In this document: positions 28,201 to 52,716 of the stretch, one piece after another
Layout of the letters: the number at the start of each line of letters is the position of its first letter
How positions within the stretch are numbered: the first letter of the stretch is position 1
Assembly: GCF_040436345.1 (NCBI RefSeq)
Contig: NC_133237.1
Location: 25,177,749 to 25,241,748 of the forward strand
From: Pagrus major
Taxonomy: Eukaryota; Chordata; Actinopteri; Spariformes; Sparidae
Length of the DNA stretch: 64,000 bases
Reading direction: 5' to 3'
Notes under the pieces: model-generated
Seen by the model: the letters and a program-made list of their open reading frames with translations, nothing else
Database searches by the model: none
What the model was told of the DNA's origin: nothing
Program-made: the position numbers and the translations under genes

Positions 28201-31200
28201 AGTGAGCGGCCTTTGAGATTTGCAGATAACAGCGTGCAATCTTCATTCAACCTTTCTCATCCTCTGCACGCCTGATTAATGACAACAGTGACTCAAAAGG
28301 AGAAGAAGAAAACTTTCATGATGCGTGATATGACTTGCCTATCAGCCTACAAAGAGCAGAGTTTAAACACAAGTGTCTGCCAACAACGAACACATATTAA
28401 AACCTCTTGATTAAACGACTGAATATTTAAACTTTGAACACTCGTCTGTTTGAAATCACACTCCTCCCCCTCTGTCTTCATTCTACACCACATTAAATAC
28501 CAGTTCCTGTGTGTAAATCAGTCATAAAAGATTGTTTTAAAATATCAAAAGGTCAAAGTCACCCGTACGAATAGTACTGGAGTAGAAGTCTCAAAGTATC
28601 TGAAGTTTACTGTTTCTGTCATTTTAGACAAAGTTTATTATTAAACTGTAAAACCTCCTGTGTTGGTTAGCAACTTCGAGGCGTCATTGCAAAAATCTTA
28701 GTGTATATCGGCCGTTATATATCGAAATCAGAAGTTTTCACTCTCTAATATCGGCATCAGCCCCGTAAGGAAGAGTATTAGAGCCAGGGGTGAGATAAGA
28801 AATGTCAGGAGGAAGTTTTTTATTTTCATGATGCACTTCAAGAAAAAAGTCGTCATTTCAAGATTAAAGTCGACCTTTGAGACGGCATCAAACAGCGCAT
28901 ATGACTGCCTGAACAATGCTGTAGTATTAGGACTTTGAAGTGCCGAAAACTTGGTCTGTTCAGAAGGAAAAACCACACAAGCTTGGAAGAGGCGGCCGCA
29001 TTCGTGCAAGCTGAAATTGAAAGGATGTAGTAATGGCAGAGAGCCGGATGCTCGGGCAGCTCGCAGAGGAAGACATTTCAACTTTATTCTCGACATTTGG
29101 ACTTTTTCTTTCTTCTTGAAGTGCATAGTGAAAAAAAAACTTCCTCCTCATTTTTCCCCTCATCCCTGGTCCTAATACTCCTCCATAGCTGAATACAGAG
29201 TATCGATCAGGCTCTAATAATGTACGAGTAAGTATGAAAAGTAAAAGTAAAATGTGTGTGGGTCGACCGATTATTGGCCTGGCTGATGTTCTGATCAGAT
29301 ATCTTTCTGATAACTGGAATCAGTGTTTGTTTGTTTAATCCACTTGCTGCTAATGTGATCTTTTGGTTCTGATAGATAATGGAAACTGGACTCAAACCCC
29401 ATTGGGACAGAAATTTAGAAATGATGTGCGCGTTGGGGTAAAAATGGCAACGACCAAGACTCTTAATCGCTGACGAACCGCAGAAACCACAAGATACCAA
29501 CGATGTTATACTGTTGGCTCAAAACCTTGTTAGAGGAGAGATAAACAAAACATTCATGTTACAACATTTTAAAATTGTTAACAATGTTTTGAAGGCGAAG
29601 AGATGAGTCGGGTTGGGATGTAAAAAACAGCCTGTCGAGTTCGGGTCAGGCTCGGTTGCTACTCTCTCAGATTTGGTTGGTTCGGACAGAAAAATATAAG
29701 TACAAGTACCTCAGAACTGTACTTAAACACATGAGTTACTATCACTGCTTTTCATACCGATCCTTCCTCTTGTCTTCAGGGCGTCCATTACCTGGTTGAG
29801 AACAACCTCCTGGAGTGGCGGGCAGAGTCGGTGGCCGAGTTTCTTTACAAAGAAGAAGGATTGAATAAGACGGCCATCGGCAACTTCCTGGGAGAATGGT
29901 ACAGCACACACAAGTGATCAAACTTCAATGCCGAGACATAAACATCTTCAATTTGTTGATTTCTTTATGATTATTCTCACCCAGGGAGGAGATGCACCTG
30001 CTGATACTGAAAGCCTTCGTGGGCCTGCATGAATTCTCAGATCTGAATCTGGTGCAGGCGCTGAGGTTCGTGTCATGAAACAAACTTTCGCATGCAAGCG
30101 AGTGTGAAAGTCAGCATGAGATGTTGCAGCAGTTTTTTACCTTTTTAGACGTAGAAATCCTCCTCCTTCTTACCGAATGCTTGCTTGACACTGTGTGTGT
30201 TTTTCTTACACCTCCGCCGTCTTGCAGGCAGTTTCTGTGGAGCTTTCGTCTCCCGGGAGAAGCTCAGAAGATTGACAGGATGATGGAGGCGTTCGCAACT
30301 CGCTACTGCGACTGTAACCCAGGGGTCTTCCAATCCACTGGTACGAACACACAAAGAGGCTTTGTCTCGCCTGAGTCGCTTTCTCTCTGGCAGTCCAATT
30401 AAAAAAGTTTCATCACTGTTTCATTAATTTTAAAGATTAGAAAAAAAACCTACAAGACGAGTTATCTCGCTAATAAGGATCAAGCTGAAGCCTCAGTAAC
30501 TTCTTATCTTAAGTCCGTCACTGATCAGAGTCTGTTCAGGCAGCATTCAAAGACACTTTAATTTATACAGCTTGAGGAAAACTAAACGTGCTTTTCTGTT
30601 TTCTGTTTGTGTGACAGACACGTGCTACATCCTGTCTTTTGCCATCATCATGCTCAACACGAGTCTCCACAACCCCAACGTGAAAGACAAACCCAGCCTG
30701 CAGCGATTTGTGTCCATGAACAGAGGAATCAACAATGGAGAGGACCTGTCCACCGAGCTGCTGACGGTCTGAAACACCAATAATCCTCATACGATATCTG
30801 CTGTAACAACGATCGTGCCAAACAATGAAACTTTGCTGTTATCACTTGTTACAAAAGTCGTTTAACTCAAATGGACTTTGGCATTTCGTTTATCTTCTGT
30901 TGTTTTGGGGATTTTTTGTATTCTGTCGTTATCTTCAATCATCAGGAGCATCAGTTTTCGCTCTGACTGTAAATGTTCGTCACATCCTTGTTATTTTCGA
31001 TCTCTGACTCCTTACCAGGACTATTTAAGTAAAATGTTCCCTTTAGGGGTTTTTCCATTGTGGTAATTTAGTTATTTTTGAATATCATGATCCCTCTTCA
31101 GCTGCTGTGTTTACATTTGATGTTGAAACTGGGATTTCTCTTCTGTCTTCCAGAAACTGTACGCGAGCATCCGCAGCGAGCCGTTCAAAATCCCAGAGGA

Positions 31201-32850
31201 CGATGGCAACGACCTCACGCTGACGTTTTTTAATCCAGACCGAGAGGGCTGGCTTCTGAAAATGGGTGAGAAGATGGAAACAAACCTGCAGGCTTTCAGA
31301 TGAGAGTGTATCTGTGCATGTTTTTCCTTAAATGCTTGTTTTGTTTGTTGAAGGCGGGCGAGTTAAAACCTGGAAGAGGAGATGGTTCATCTTGACTGAC
31401 AGCTGTTTGTACTACTTTGAATACACCACAGTGAGTTTCTGTCTCGTCTGCTGCTGAAGAACCTTTAGGTCGGCTAAATGTGGAAATGTCAAACGTCCCT
31501 CTGGCGGCTGAAAAGCTTAAATCGTTTCTCTGATATTCGTCTCCTGCAGGATAAAGACCCCATCGGGATTATTCCTCTGGAGGACCTGTGTGTCAGGCAG
31601 CTACGGGACTCGAGCAAACCGGTAGATTATCATTTACTTTTGGTGTCAGTGACGTAGAGTCGAGTGTCCTCACACACATTATCTGCTGCCGCATGAATCA
31701 CACGGCAGCTGCTGAATGAATTTCTAACACGAGTGCTCTAAACAGTGAGTCACGAGGACTCAACAAAATAAACAGAGCGGCGTATGTACACAGTAAACGG
31801 TGCAACATGTGTGTCTCTGTGTGTTTGAACAGTATTGTCTGGAGTTATATAACCCCAAAGGACAAAAGATCAAGGCCTGCAAGACGGAGAACAAAGGCAG
31901 AGTGGTGCAGGGCAAACATCAGTCCTATAAGCTGAGCGCGGCCAGCGAGGAGGAGCGGGACAACTGGATCGACGCAATCAGGTGAGAGCTGCTGCTGCTG
32001 CTGATGATGATGCTGCTGCTGCCGAGGACACGTGGGAGGCCAGGTGCCTTCAGTGACTCATGTTTGTCAAAGCTCAGGCTGTTTGAACAAGCAACGAAGA
32101 TGATTTAGCTAATTCTGGTGTTTTTATCACCGTTTTATCCATTCGCACTGCCGCTCTCACAGGATAAGTTCACCCAAAAATGAACAAAAACTGAACTAAA
32201 CAACTGAAGAAGATGGGGACGTGTCTTAAAATGTTTTAAAAAAGACACCCGATAAATAGATTAATAAATAAAAAGGTCCCACACAGCTTGTCCCTGAGAT
32301 CCCAAATTAATTTAACACCCATTTTAGGTCAAAATTTTGCTGCTAAGCTAAAAGCGACAAGCTAACATGCTGTGATACCATGTTCAGCAGCTTAGACAAG
32401 TGTGTTAGCGTGCTAACATTTGGCTAAATAGCACTAAACATAGAGTAAAGCTGAGGCTGATGGGAATGTCATTAGCTTTGCAGGTATTCAGTCATAACCC
32501 AAAGTGTTGACCTGATGATGGCGCCAGAGGAAAAGTCATTTGAAGACGTTGTTTCAAAAACTGTGACAGTGTTTTTCCCCATTTTCTGACACTATAATTA
32601 ATATAATCAATGTTTACTTGAATGGGATTAATCAACATGATGGTAATCATTAGCTGCAGTCGTATCGAGCAGGCGACAGCGGAGCGAACTGAGTAAACAA
32701 AAGGCAAAACTGAAAAAACTACGACTTTTACTCTTGTTGATCTCAGTCTCAATCTGAATCTTGTCTTTCAGGGCGAGTGTGACCAAGAACCCTTTCTGTG
32801 ATCTGGTGACTCTACGAAAGAGGAAGGTCATCAGCAACACATCCTCATAG
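25253..32850 (+). CDS. cyth4: Cytohesin-4, ARF guanine-nucleotide exchange factor (Sec7-PH)
   Basis: Spliced CDS with exons 25253-25292 (tentative), 25914-25996, 26295-26359, 27554-27620, 29780-29898, 29985-30065, 30228-30340, 30618-30766, 31154-31265, 31354-31430, 31550-31621, 31833-31981 and 32772-32850. All introns are GT-AG with matching phases, giving 401 codons against 394 in human CYTH4. A short N-terminal coiled-coil segment (ELLDDIQKLRLEI) precedes the Sec7 domain (about residues 72-260), which catalyses GDP/GTP exchange on ARF GTPases. The catalytic Glu lies in [12 protein letters not shown] (E163) and the NTSLHNPNV motif is present. The PH domain (about 270-388) has [18 protein letters not shown], the basic phosphoinositide-binding loop, in the diglycine form. 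The tail keeps a basic [21 protein letters not shown] and [13 protein letters not shown] match CYTH4 better than CYTH1-3. Unusual residues are KEEG for KGEG and GEWEE for GERD/E in the Sec7 N-lobe. It converges with fam83f. Confidence 0.93.
25723..25732 (+). promoter_or_regulatory. PU.1/IRF composite element (EICE) match
   Basis: GGAAGAGAAA fits the ETS-IRF composite consensus GGAANNGAAA exactly, and the extended AAAAGAGGAAGAG is a strong PU.1-type core. It lies between the tentative exon 1 and exon 2 of cyth4, a gene expressed mainly in leukocytes in mammals. The match is seen in the sequence; function is inferred. A 10-bp motif of this degeneracy also occurs by chance. Confidence 0.35.
26630..27110. 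repeat. 'CTGTCCATCACTTTTAGCTAAC' tandem array, copy 1
   Basis: Imperfect tandem units of about 35-40 bp containing ATCCATCAC, TTTAGCTAACTA and TTTCAACTG. The array follows a lead-in (TTCCAACCTTTTTCATGG, then TCACATGAGTTCAAGTAGCC) that has a counterpart just before the second array at 44.67-45.35 kb. It lies in intron 3 of cyth4. The shared lead-in plus array suggests both are copies of one composite dispersed element rather than independent satellites. Confidence 0.7.
28620..28767. repeat. Dispersed repeat fragment, TATCGGCC type
   Basis: TTAGCAACTTC, TGCAAAAATCTTA, GTGTATATCGGCCG and CTCTCTAATATCGGCATC are in the order expected for one end of a very common percomorph repeat that begins 'GGTCGACCGAT'. 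It lies in intron 4 of cyth4. The opposite end of the same family is at 29260-29480, across the foldback element at 28768-29186. Confidence 0.5.
28768..29186. mobile_element. Foldback/MITE-like element with long terminal inverted repeats
   Basis: The left end (AAGAGTATTAGAGCCAGGGG, later GGAGGAAGTTTTTTATTTTC and GCACTTCAAGAA) is repeated as its reverse complement at the right end (TTCTTGAAGTGCATAGTG, AACTTCCTCCTCATTTTT, CCCTGGTCCTAATACTC). The arms are about 100-115 bp and imperfect. The roughly 420-bp element has no transposase and lies in intron 4 of cyth4. It is a candidate non-autonomous DNA transposon. The exact ends and target-site duplication were not resolved. Confidence 0.72.
29260..29480. 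repeat. Dispersed repeat fragment, GGTCGACCGATTATTGGCC type
   Basis: GGTCGACCGATTATTGGCC followed by GATAACTGGAATCAGTGTTTG and AATCCACTTGCTGCTAATGTG matches the start of a family very frequent in percomorph introns, as remembered. It lies in intron 4 of cyth4. Confidence 0.55.
31988..32023. repeat. CTG/ATG triplet repeat
   Basis: GCTGCTGCTGCTGCTGATGATGATGCTGCTGCTGC starts 6 bases into intron 12 of cyth4, directly after the donor. The exon-intron boundary itself is intact (ATCAG|GTGAGA). Confidence 0.9.
32395..32545. repeat. Dispersed percomorph repeat, GCTAACATTTGGCTAAATAGC type
   Basis: The wording GTGCTAACATTTGGC, AGCACTAAACATAGAGTA, GCTGAGGCTGATGGGAATGT, CATTAGCTTTGCAGG and GACCTGATGATGGCGC follows, in order, a repeat seen repeatedly in percomorph genomes. 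It sits in intron 12 of cyth4. Adjacent upstream sequence (AAGTTCACCCAAAAATGAA at 32166) is another common repeat phrase. Confidence 0.7.
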
Positions 32851-33274
32851 GACCGACACACAGGACAGCCATTAAAACATGTCCAGGATCCAAACTGTGA
32901 TGAATCATCCTGTGATTTAAGACAGAAGCTGTTCAGGAAAGACGAAACTTAATCGCACAGTATTTCACAGAAATGTACAAATTGTGGAAGTCACACAAAC
33001 GTGAGCTATTTTTGTTTTACAGTGTGAAGCCTTAGTTTGTTTTTTGTTTTCTAGTGGCTGCAGTTTGCAGAAGTGATACTAACAAGAACGCCGACTGACA
33101 AACATCTGCAGCAGGGCCGGCCCAGAGGGGCGTCTGGTGCCCCTTAGAGGTGATACTGGAGGTAGATGACTTGTTAGGATCATGGATGGATTACTGAATG
33201 GGACCGATGGGTGCAGGTCCCCTTTTACCAAACCTCTGCATGAGCTGTTAACATTTCTACTGAGAAAGTCAATC

Positions 33275-33825
33275 ATAAGGAGACAGAATAGACTACAAAG
33301 AGGCAAAATGACCACAAAGAGACACAAAACGACCACAAGGAGACACAGAACGACCACAAGGAGACACAAATGAGTGTAGAGAGATACAAAACGACTACAA
33401 GACAGGAAACAACCACAAAGAGACACAAAACAACCACAAGGAGACTTAAAACAACCACAAGGAGACACAAAATGACCACAAAGAGACACAAAACAACTAC
33501 AAGGAGACTTAAAACAACCACAAGGAGACACAAAATGACCACAAATAGACAAAAAACAAACTCCAAAGAGACAAAGAACAACCAAAACGAGACACAAAAT
33601 GACTACAAGACACAATACAACCACAAAGAGACAAAAAGAGGTATCCAAAGGGACTAGATATGCAAAACGACATGAAAGACGGAAAACATCTGTGCAAACA
33701 GCCACAAAGAGACACAGAACGACCACGGAGAGGCTGAAAAACAAAAACAAAGAGCTGCAAAAATGACCAAAAGACACCAAACGACTACACAGACACACAA
33801 AACAACTTAAAGCAGATGCAAAATA
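33275..33825. repeat. 21-bp minisatellite family, locus 3, in the cyth4 3' UTR
   Basis: About 25 imperfect tandem copies of ACCACAAAGAGACACAAAACG and variants (GGAGACTTAAAACAACCACA, AATGACCACAAAGAGAC). The array begins about 425 bp after the cyth4 stop codon and ends before the best polyadenylation signal at 34262, so it is probably transcribed as part of the 3' UTR. Long Lys/Thr/Arg frames on + and Val/Ser/Leu/Cys frames on - are artefacts of a 21-bp period that never shifts frame. Confidence 0.92.
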
Positions 33826-34261
33826 AGCACACTGTGATTCTAGTTGTGTATTTGGGAAATAATTGATTACACCGAATAACCATTGTGACGATTAATAATG
33901 TACAGATCATTGTTAAAATCAAAAACTGATCGGCTCAGTGGGAGAAGAATATTTAGCACTTTGTTCAACCTGATTTGGTGTTTTCACTGGAGATTTGTTT
34001 ACAGAAAATATAATAAATATATAAATAAACCTAAAAAAACAAAAAAAGAAAAAGAAATAAAAACTGGAGCTGTCCAGTTCATCAAGTCATGTAAATCCAG
34101 TCGAGTGCATTATGATTAACTGTTGTAAATACAATGAAGAAGCAGCGTAAAAAGCTAAAAGATACTTATACTTGTAATATAATAATAATACTTGTTGTAC
34201 AGTGTATTTTGTTGTGTAATTTAATGACTGTATATTAATGGAAGACTCAAACTACTTGTAA

Positions 34262-34267
34262 AATAAA
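34262..34267 (+). terminator. Likely polyadenylation signal of cyth4
   Basis: AATAAA is followed within 30 bp by a G/T-rich stretch (GTGTTCGTGTGCCTGTTT), a typical downstream element. It would give a 3' UTR of about 1.4 kb. Earlier AATAAA copies at 34012 and 34024 lack an equally good downstream element but could be used as alternatives. Confidence 0.6.
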
Positions 34268-34289
34268 CTTCTGAACGTGTTCGTGTGCC

Positions 34290-36802
34290 TGTTTCTCCAG
34301 CAGATGGCGCTACATCATCACTCAGAGTCGCTTTCATCAGAGCTCGTGTTCAAATATTAACTTTAATTGTGACACAGTTTCTTTATCGCTGCGATGATGA
34401 TGACGCGACGCGTGAAGTTACACGACTGAGAAATCTTATCTTGTTATTTTCATCATTTTTCTAATCAGATTCAGAGTTGATCTGATGCGTGGAGGCTTTT
34501 TCCTGTCGTGTCTGTGTGTGAGTGTGTGTCTGTGTGTGTGTGATAGAGATGTGGTTTCCTGGGAGCAGAAACACAAAACAACACACACACACAAAATGTA
34601 GCTTTTCTGCAGCAGACATTTTCTCACAATGTTTTCTTCAAACACGGGAGGTTGTTTTTGCATCGAGTCACCTGTAAAGACGGACGTCTCAGGCTGCTTT
34701 TGTTCGGTTTCACACAGAAACAAACACAATATTTGCAAAAATAACATGATTATACTTTTTTTTCCTCTTTTCTTCTGACCTTTTTAAAAAACTCAATGTG
34801 AAGAAAGGAAAACTACTGTACATACAGGAAAGACATGTCTGCTACACAAAATAAGGAAATATATTTGTTTTGTTCGTCTAAATGTCATTCAAAGAATTAA
34901 AAAAGAATATATAGAGTTACATTTCTTATGTTTTTCAACCTCAGAGGTCAAAACTCACTGTTAGAGCTCTAATCAACAAGCTGTTGAATAAAACTGAAGT
35001 AATAGAAATACAAATCTTTGGGTCCTGTCAACACTAATCAGAGATTTAGAGTCATTAAAGTTAATTGTATTAAACCATGTTTTACAGACTTAATAAGATG
35101 TCTTCTCTCTTCAGACACCAGTAAATCTGCACTTCACTACAGCTGATGTACCTGAACACACACATTCTTGACATTATGATGCATACTGAAGTTATTTTTA
35201 TCAGAAATTACATTTATAATTTAGGTTTGTACCAAAACATCAACAGACCATCTTCTTTCATACGTCAGGAACAAAAGATTGTGACATAAATTATCGAGTT
35301 CACTGAACTTTTTCTACGAGATATTTGATTTGCTAGAAAAGCTGAGGGTTTTTTTTTCACGGTGACACATCCAGTGTTTGTTTACGCTGACTTTAATTTA
35401 CTGTAATTGGATCATTTCCTCCTTTGTTACCTGCTGCCATCAGACTGTTGCTACAACAACAGTAGAAAAACCACAGACAGCAACACCACTCAGACCACCC
35501 AGCTTAAAGGAGCACTACGTAGTTTTGAAATTCAAACTCAGAATCAAATAAATTCAGAAATATTTATTTTTTTCCGTAACTGAGCTGTTCTCAGAGGAAA
35601 ATAAGGCCCCAGAACACTGTTTTAAAGCTAGAAAGGTGGCAGGGTCCGCCACATATAGAGTAAAACAGTGTGAAATTGTGTTGTCCTTTAAGATCAGTTT
35701 GTTCTTCTTCAGTTTATTCCATCGTGAAAACAAAGAGAGTTTGTTTATTCAGTTTGTTTCGGCTTAAAAAATCAGTCAGGGAAGATTTTTTCTCTTCTGA
35801 TTATAATTTCTACCAAAAAACTACAGCGTGCTCCTTTAAACTTGTCCCTTGAGTTTAGTTTGCTAACTTCACACCTGGCTCCCACTACATTTTACTTCTC
35901 TTGGTCTGATTGGAGACCTCTCTATATATTATACTATACTTATATATTTATACTACACTTACTACACCATACTGTATCAGATCATACTCAGTTTTCTTTT
36001 CCACAGGCCTTTCTACACGTTCTTAGTTTAAGGATAACTCAGCTGTAAACACAGTGTTTGTTATTCAGGGTTTCAGGATTCACAGCGAGCTTCCTTCAGC
36101 TCTGAGTTAAATGTCTGTTTGAACACACGGCTGATGTTTACTCTCTACAATGACGTGTGTCTCTGTTTACTTTAACCCTCGATGTTACAGCTTCTCACTG
36201 CTCGCTCGGCCCGGTGCATCTCTGTACTGTGCTAAATATGATCTGCAGTGATTAAGTACATTTACTCAAGTACCACACTCAAGTACATTTTTACTCGTAC
36301 TTTACTTGAGTATTTTTTATTTTCTGCTACTTTCTACTTCCTCGTACTTTTTGCTCACTAACTTGATGTGATAACTTTAGTTGCTTCAGATCCCAATGAT
36401 GCATTTTTAAATTAATGTATTTTATCCAAAAAAACAAACAAAACAGATTCAAGTAATCAGAAAAATGCTGAATATCAGATCTGATAATTAGCCAGGCTGA
36501 AGACCATCAACCCGCAGTAATGTTTTATCTCATCAAGTATCTGCTTATTATTGAATTTGAAGGCAGCAGCACGTTTCAAACGAGTTGCGACAGGAGCGAC
36601 AAAAGACGGAAAGTTGTGAAATTCTCGGATGTTTGGATCGTTCCACAGATAAACGGGTTCATTGGAAACATGACTGGGCATCCTGGAAACATTGTTAACA
36701 AACAAGGACGGGGCGAGGTTGAAACTCATTATTATGTCTGACACAGCGTCCCGTGTCCTAAACAAAGGTTTATCCGAGATGCATCTGCTGTTTTCATATC
36801 TT
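34290..36802. other. Convergent intergenic gap between cyth4 and fam83f
   Basis: This is the gap between the 3' ends of two converging genes. Apart from the MITE at 35504-35839 it holds a fragment of the percomorph 'AGTACATTTACTCAAGTACC ... CTTTACTTGAGTATTTTT' repeat at 36245-36360. No exon or RNA gene is recognised. Confidence 0.6.
35504..35839. mobile_element. MITE with TTAA-bounded terminal inverted repeats
   Basis: The 336-bp element begins TTAAAGGAGCACTACGTAGT and ends ACTACAGCGTGCTCCTTTAA, an inverted repeat of about 20 bp with only a few mismatches. TTAA at both outer ends fits the target-site preference of piggyBac-type transposases. Internal wording (GGCAGGGTCCGCCAC, TTTATTCAGTTTGTTTCGGC) matches a high-copy teleost element as remembered. 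It has no coding capacity and lies in the gap between cyth4 and fam83f. Confidence 0.82.
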
Positions 36803-36808
36803 TTTATT
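36803..36808 (-). terminator. Candidate polyadenylation signal of fam83f
   Basis: TTTATT on + (AATAAA on -) lies 663 bp downstream of the fam83f stop codon. It is the first canonical hexamer noticed on the - strand beyond the stop. A variant ATTAAA lies nearer, around 37188. Neither has an obviously superior downstream element. Confidence 0.3.
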
Positions 36809-37470
36809 CCATTTCTGCTACAAAATTTTGATTATTTACATCTCAAGTGTCTCTCAAGGATTCACATTTTCAATTTCAGCCAGTTTCACCTGAACAAAAA
36901 CAAAAAAAAACCAGCCGGCGAACGAACGAACTGCTCACAGTGTGCGGACACTGCGGCGCAGCGTACATTATTCACAGCCTGTACAACACTTCTTCTGTTA
37001 CCAAGGGTCCTCTGTAAGACGACACTCAGGAAACAACAGCACAACTGATCACTTTTCCTGTCTCCATGGGAACCAGGTCATCTCACAGGTGTGATGTAAT
37101 CCACCCACGCCGCCTGGGTCACTTCTCTGTGGCGTTCAGGTTCAAGCATACAAGTGTCAAATATAAAAACAACACTTAACTGGAATAATTTAATACAAAA
37201 ACATAGAAAAAAGGAAAATAATGGCGTTTAAAATCTGCCTCCGTCAGCACTTTGGCTACATTATTTAGATTTTTCTGGAGGCGTTTTTTGTTTTTCCTCT
37301 CACGTGATTAGTTAAAATAAAACAAGTCGTCAGCGGTCACTCCCACGAGGCACAGCGAGGAGTTTCACCTCGAAATGAAGCAAAGCCACAGACCAGAGTG
37401 AAGCGATGTCACCTGTTACAGTCACTGTACTGTACTGTGACGCTTCGATCACGAGATCTTTGTTCTGTTC

Positions 37471-51005
<13,535 letters not shown>

Positions 51006-51289
51006 GTCGGACTACAAGTTCCCCCGCATACAGTCCTGCGCCTGACCCGCTGCGATACCTGTGCGGGGCAGGTACCGCCAGGTGCTCAGGTGAGAGGCGG
51101 GAGGCGGGACCAACGGCTGTTTGAAATTCAAGATGGCGGCGTGAAGCCCGCCACATTACTACACCACTTCCTGTTAGAAAACTTTCACAATAAAACAGGT
51201 TTTGGATTGAGATGTCCTTAAAGAGGTGGATGTTAGTAAATACATGTAATCAAGTACTTTCTTCTCCTTCTCTTCACTTCATCTCAGAG

Positions 51290-51540
51290 TCATGAAGGTG
51301 TTGTCCTTTTTTCTTTTTTAAGGTCAACCTGAAGACGTCAATGTCGACACTTTATACATAAACTCAAACTTAATTCGTAAATCTATTAATCTAGCTGCTT
51401 TATTAATGTAATTTCCTTGCATGGATCATGAAGATTTCCAGAAATTATTGTTTTCAGAGCTGAACCAATCAGTCGATAAGTCACTTGACATAAACGTAGT
51501 TAGTAAATATTATCTTTGGGTTTAGGGTTGTTGGTCTGAC
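51290..51540. repeat. Dispersed duplicate segment, copy B
   Basis: A direct repeat of the first part of copy A (49.59-49.84 kb), sharing AGGTCAACCTG, TTTATACATAAACTCAAACTTAAT, GTAAATCT, TTGTTTTCAGAGCTGAAC, AGTCGAT and TTAGTAAAT. It lies just upstream of the fam83f promoter, so copies A and B flank exon 1. Confidence 0.78.
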
Positions 51541-51599
51541 AGAGTGAAATATTGGAAAACTAGGAAACTATTATCTGACATTTTATACATAGATTAAGG

Positions 51600-51715
51600 G
51601 AAACATTGTACTTTTTACTCCACTACATTTATTTAAAGGCTTAAGTTCCTTTACAGATTTTTTTTCCATACAAAACATATGCAAGTATGTTTTATTATTA
51701 AAAACAAAAAAACAA
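51600..51715. repeat. Dispersed percomorph repeat fragment
   Basis: ACTTTTTACTCCACTACATT, CTTTACAGATTTTTTTTCC and ATACAAAACATATG, then AATGCATTATTT, resemble a high-copy percomorph repeat also seen at 44.5 kb. Confidence 0.55.
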
Positions 51716-52490
51716 TGCATTATTTGCAGCTTTTCCTTTTAATTATCTTAATAATTGTGATATTTTTAATAATGTTGATGTTTGGGGGGGTTGGTTGCTC
51801 AAAACAAACATTGTGAAGGTGTCACCCGCAGGTGATTTGAGGGGAACTAATGTAATAGTGACAAGTAGCAATGTATAGTTGCGAGAGAGTGAGAGGAATG
51901 ATAGAGACACTTCTGCCTGTATCATTTTCTATAATATTCCTGTAATGTTTCTATGATCATGCAGTAGTTTCTGTGCTGCTGAAAGAGTATCAGAGTAGAT
52001 AATTACAGCGGGCTGAAAATTTAATATGATGCATCAAAATTAATTTAATCTCATTTGTTAGTTAGCATTTCTTGATGAAAGCTATTTTTGGGACATTTTT
52101 AAATAGTGTTAATTGCTAATGAGGAGCACAGATGTTAGGATCCAGTCCATGAGTTAGGATGCAGTGCAGCTTTTATTTTGAAGGGGTACTTTCCTTACAT
52201 CTGGTTGTATTGCTGCAGGCTGTGGCTGATCGCATGCAGCTGGACAAAACTTTGAAGATAGCTTCAGAAATGTATAAATCATTTCAGTTTTCATAGAAAT
52301 ATTCAAATAAAAGGATCAACAGTATCTTATTGGAAACAAAACTGCTTCTTGAACCTTCTTGCTGAGTACCACTGACACATAACGACCTTGTAAAAACTAA
52401 TTGAGTGGCTTTTCTTTCTCTTCTTCCCCCAAAAGAGCCGTCATCATTCAGAGTTAAGATTTAAACATCAAATCAGTTATAAAAAATTAT

Positions 52491-52496
52491 TTTATT
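52491..52496 (-). terminator. Candidate polyadenylation signal of grap2
   Basis: TTTATT on + (AATAAA on -) lies about 565 bp beyond the grap2 stop codon and would give a compact 3' UTR. It sits roughly 1.5 kb before the fam83f promoter region. Confidence 0.4.
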
Positions 52497-52659
52497 TCCA
52501 AGTCAAGGAGCAGCGAGGGAGTTACACGTCTATGTTAAGCAATCAGACTTCTTTAGAAATCTAGTGAATCTTTCATACAAAACCTTTTGTTTTATAAAAT
52601 ACGACTAGACTTACAACATGGGCAGAAACAGTTAGAATAAAGTCGACTCATCAGTCAAC

Positions 52660-52716
52660 CAGCCAACAAGCAATATGCAAATAAATACCTGCTGTCAGAC
52701 ATGTCAATATAAGATG
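52660..52716. repeat. Dispersed duplicate segment, copy C (tail fragment)
   Basis: CAACAAGCAATATGCAAATAAATACCTGCTGTCAGAC is identical to the tail of copy A near 49845-49880, followed by a related GTCAA...AAGATGAAACAT. It probably lies in the 3' UTR of grap2. Confidence 0.85.

Noticed and set aside
33079..33798. 239-codon Cys/Val/Leu-rich open frame on -
   Set aside because: It is produced by the 21-bp minisatellite, whose period is a multiple of three and so stays open in several frames.
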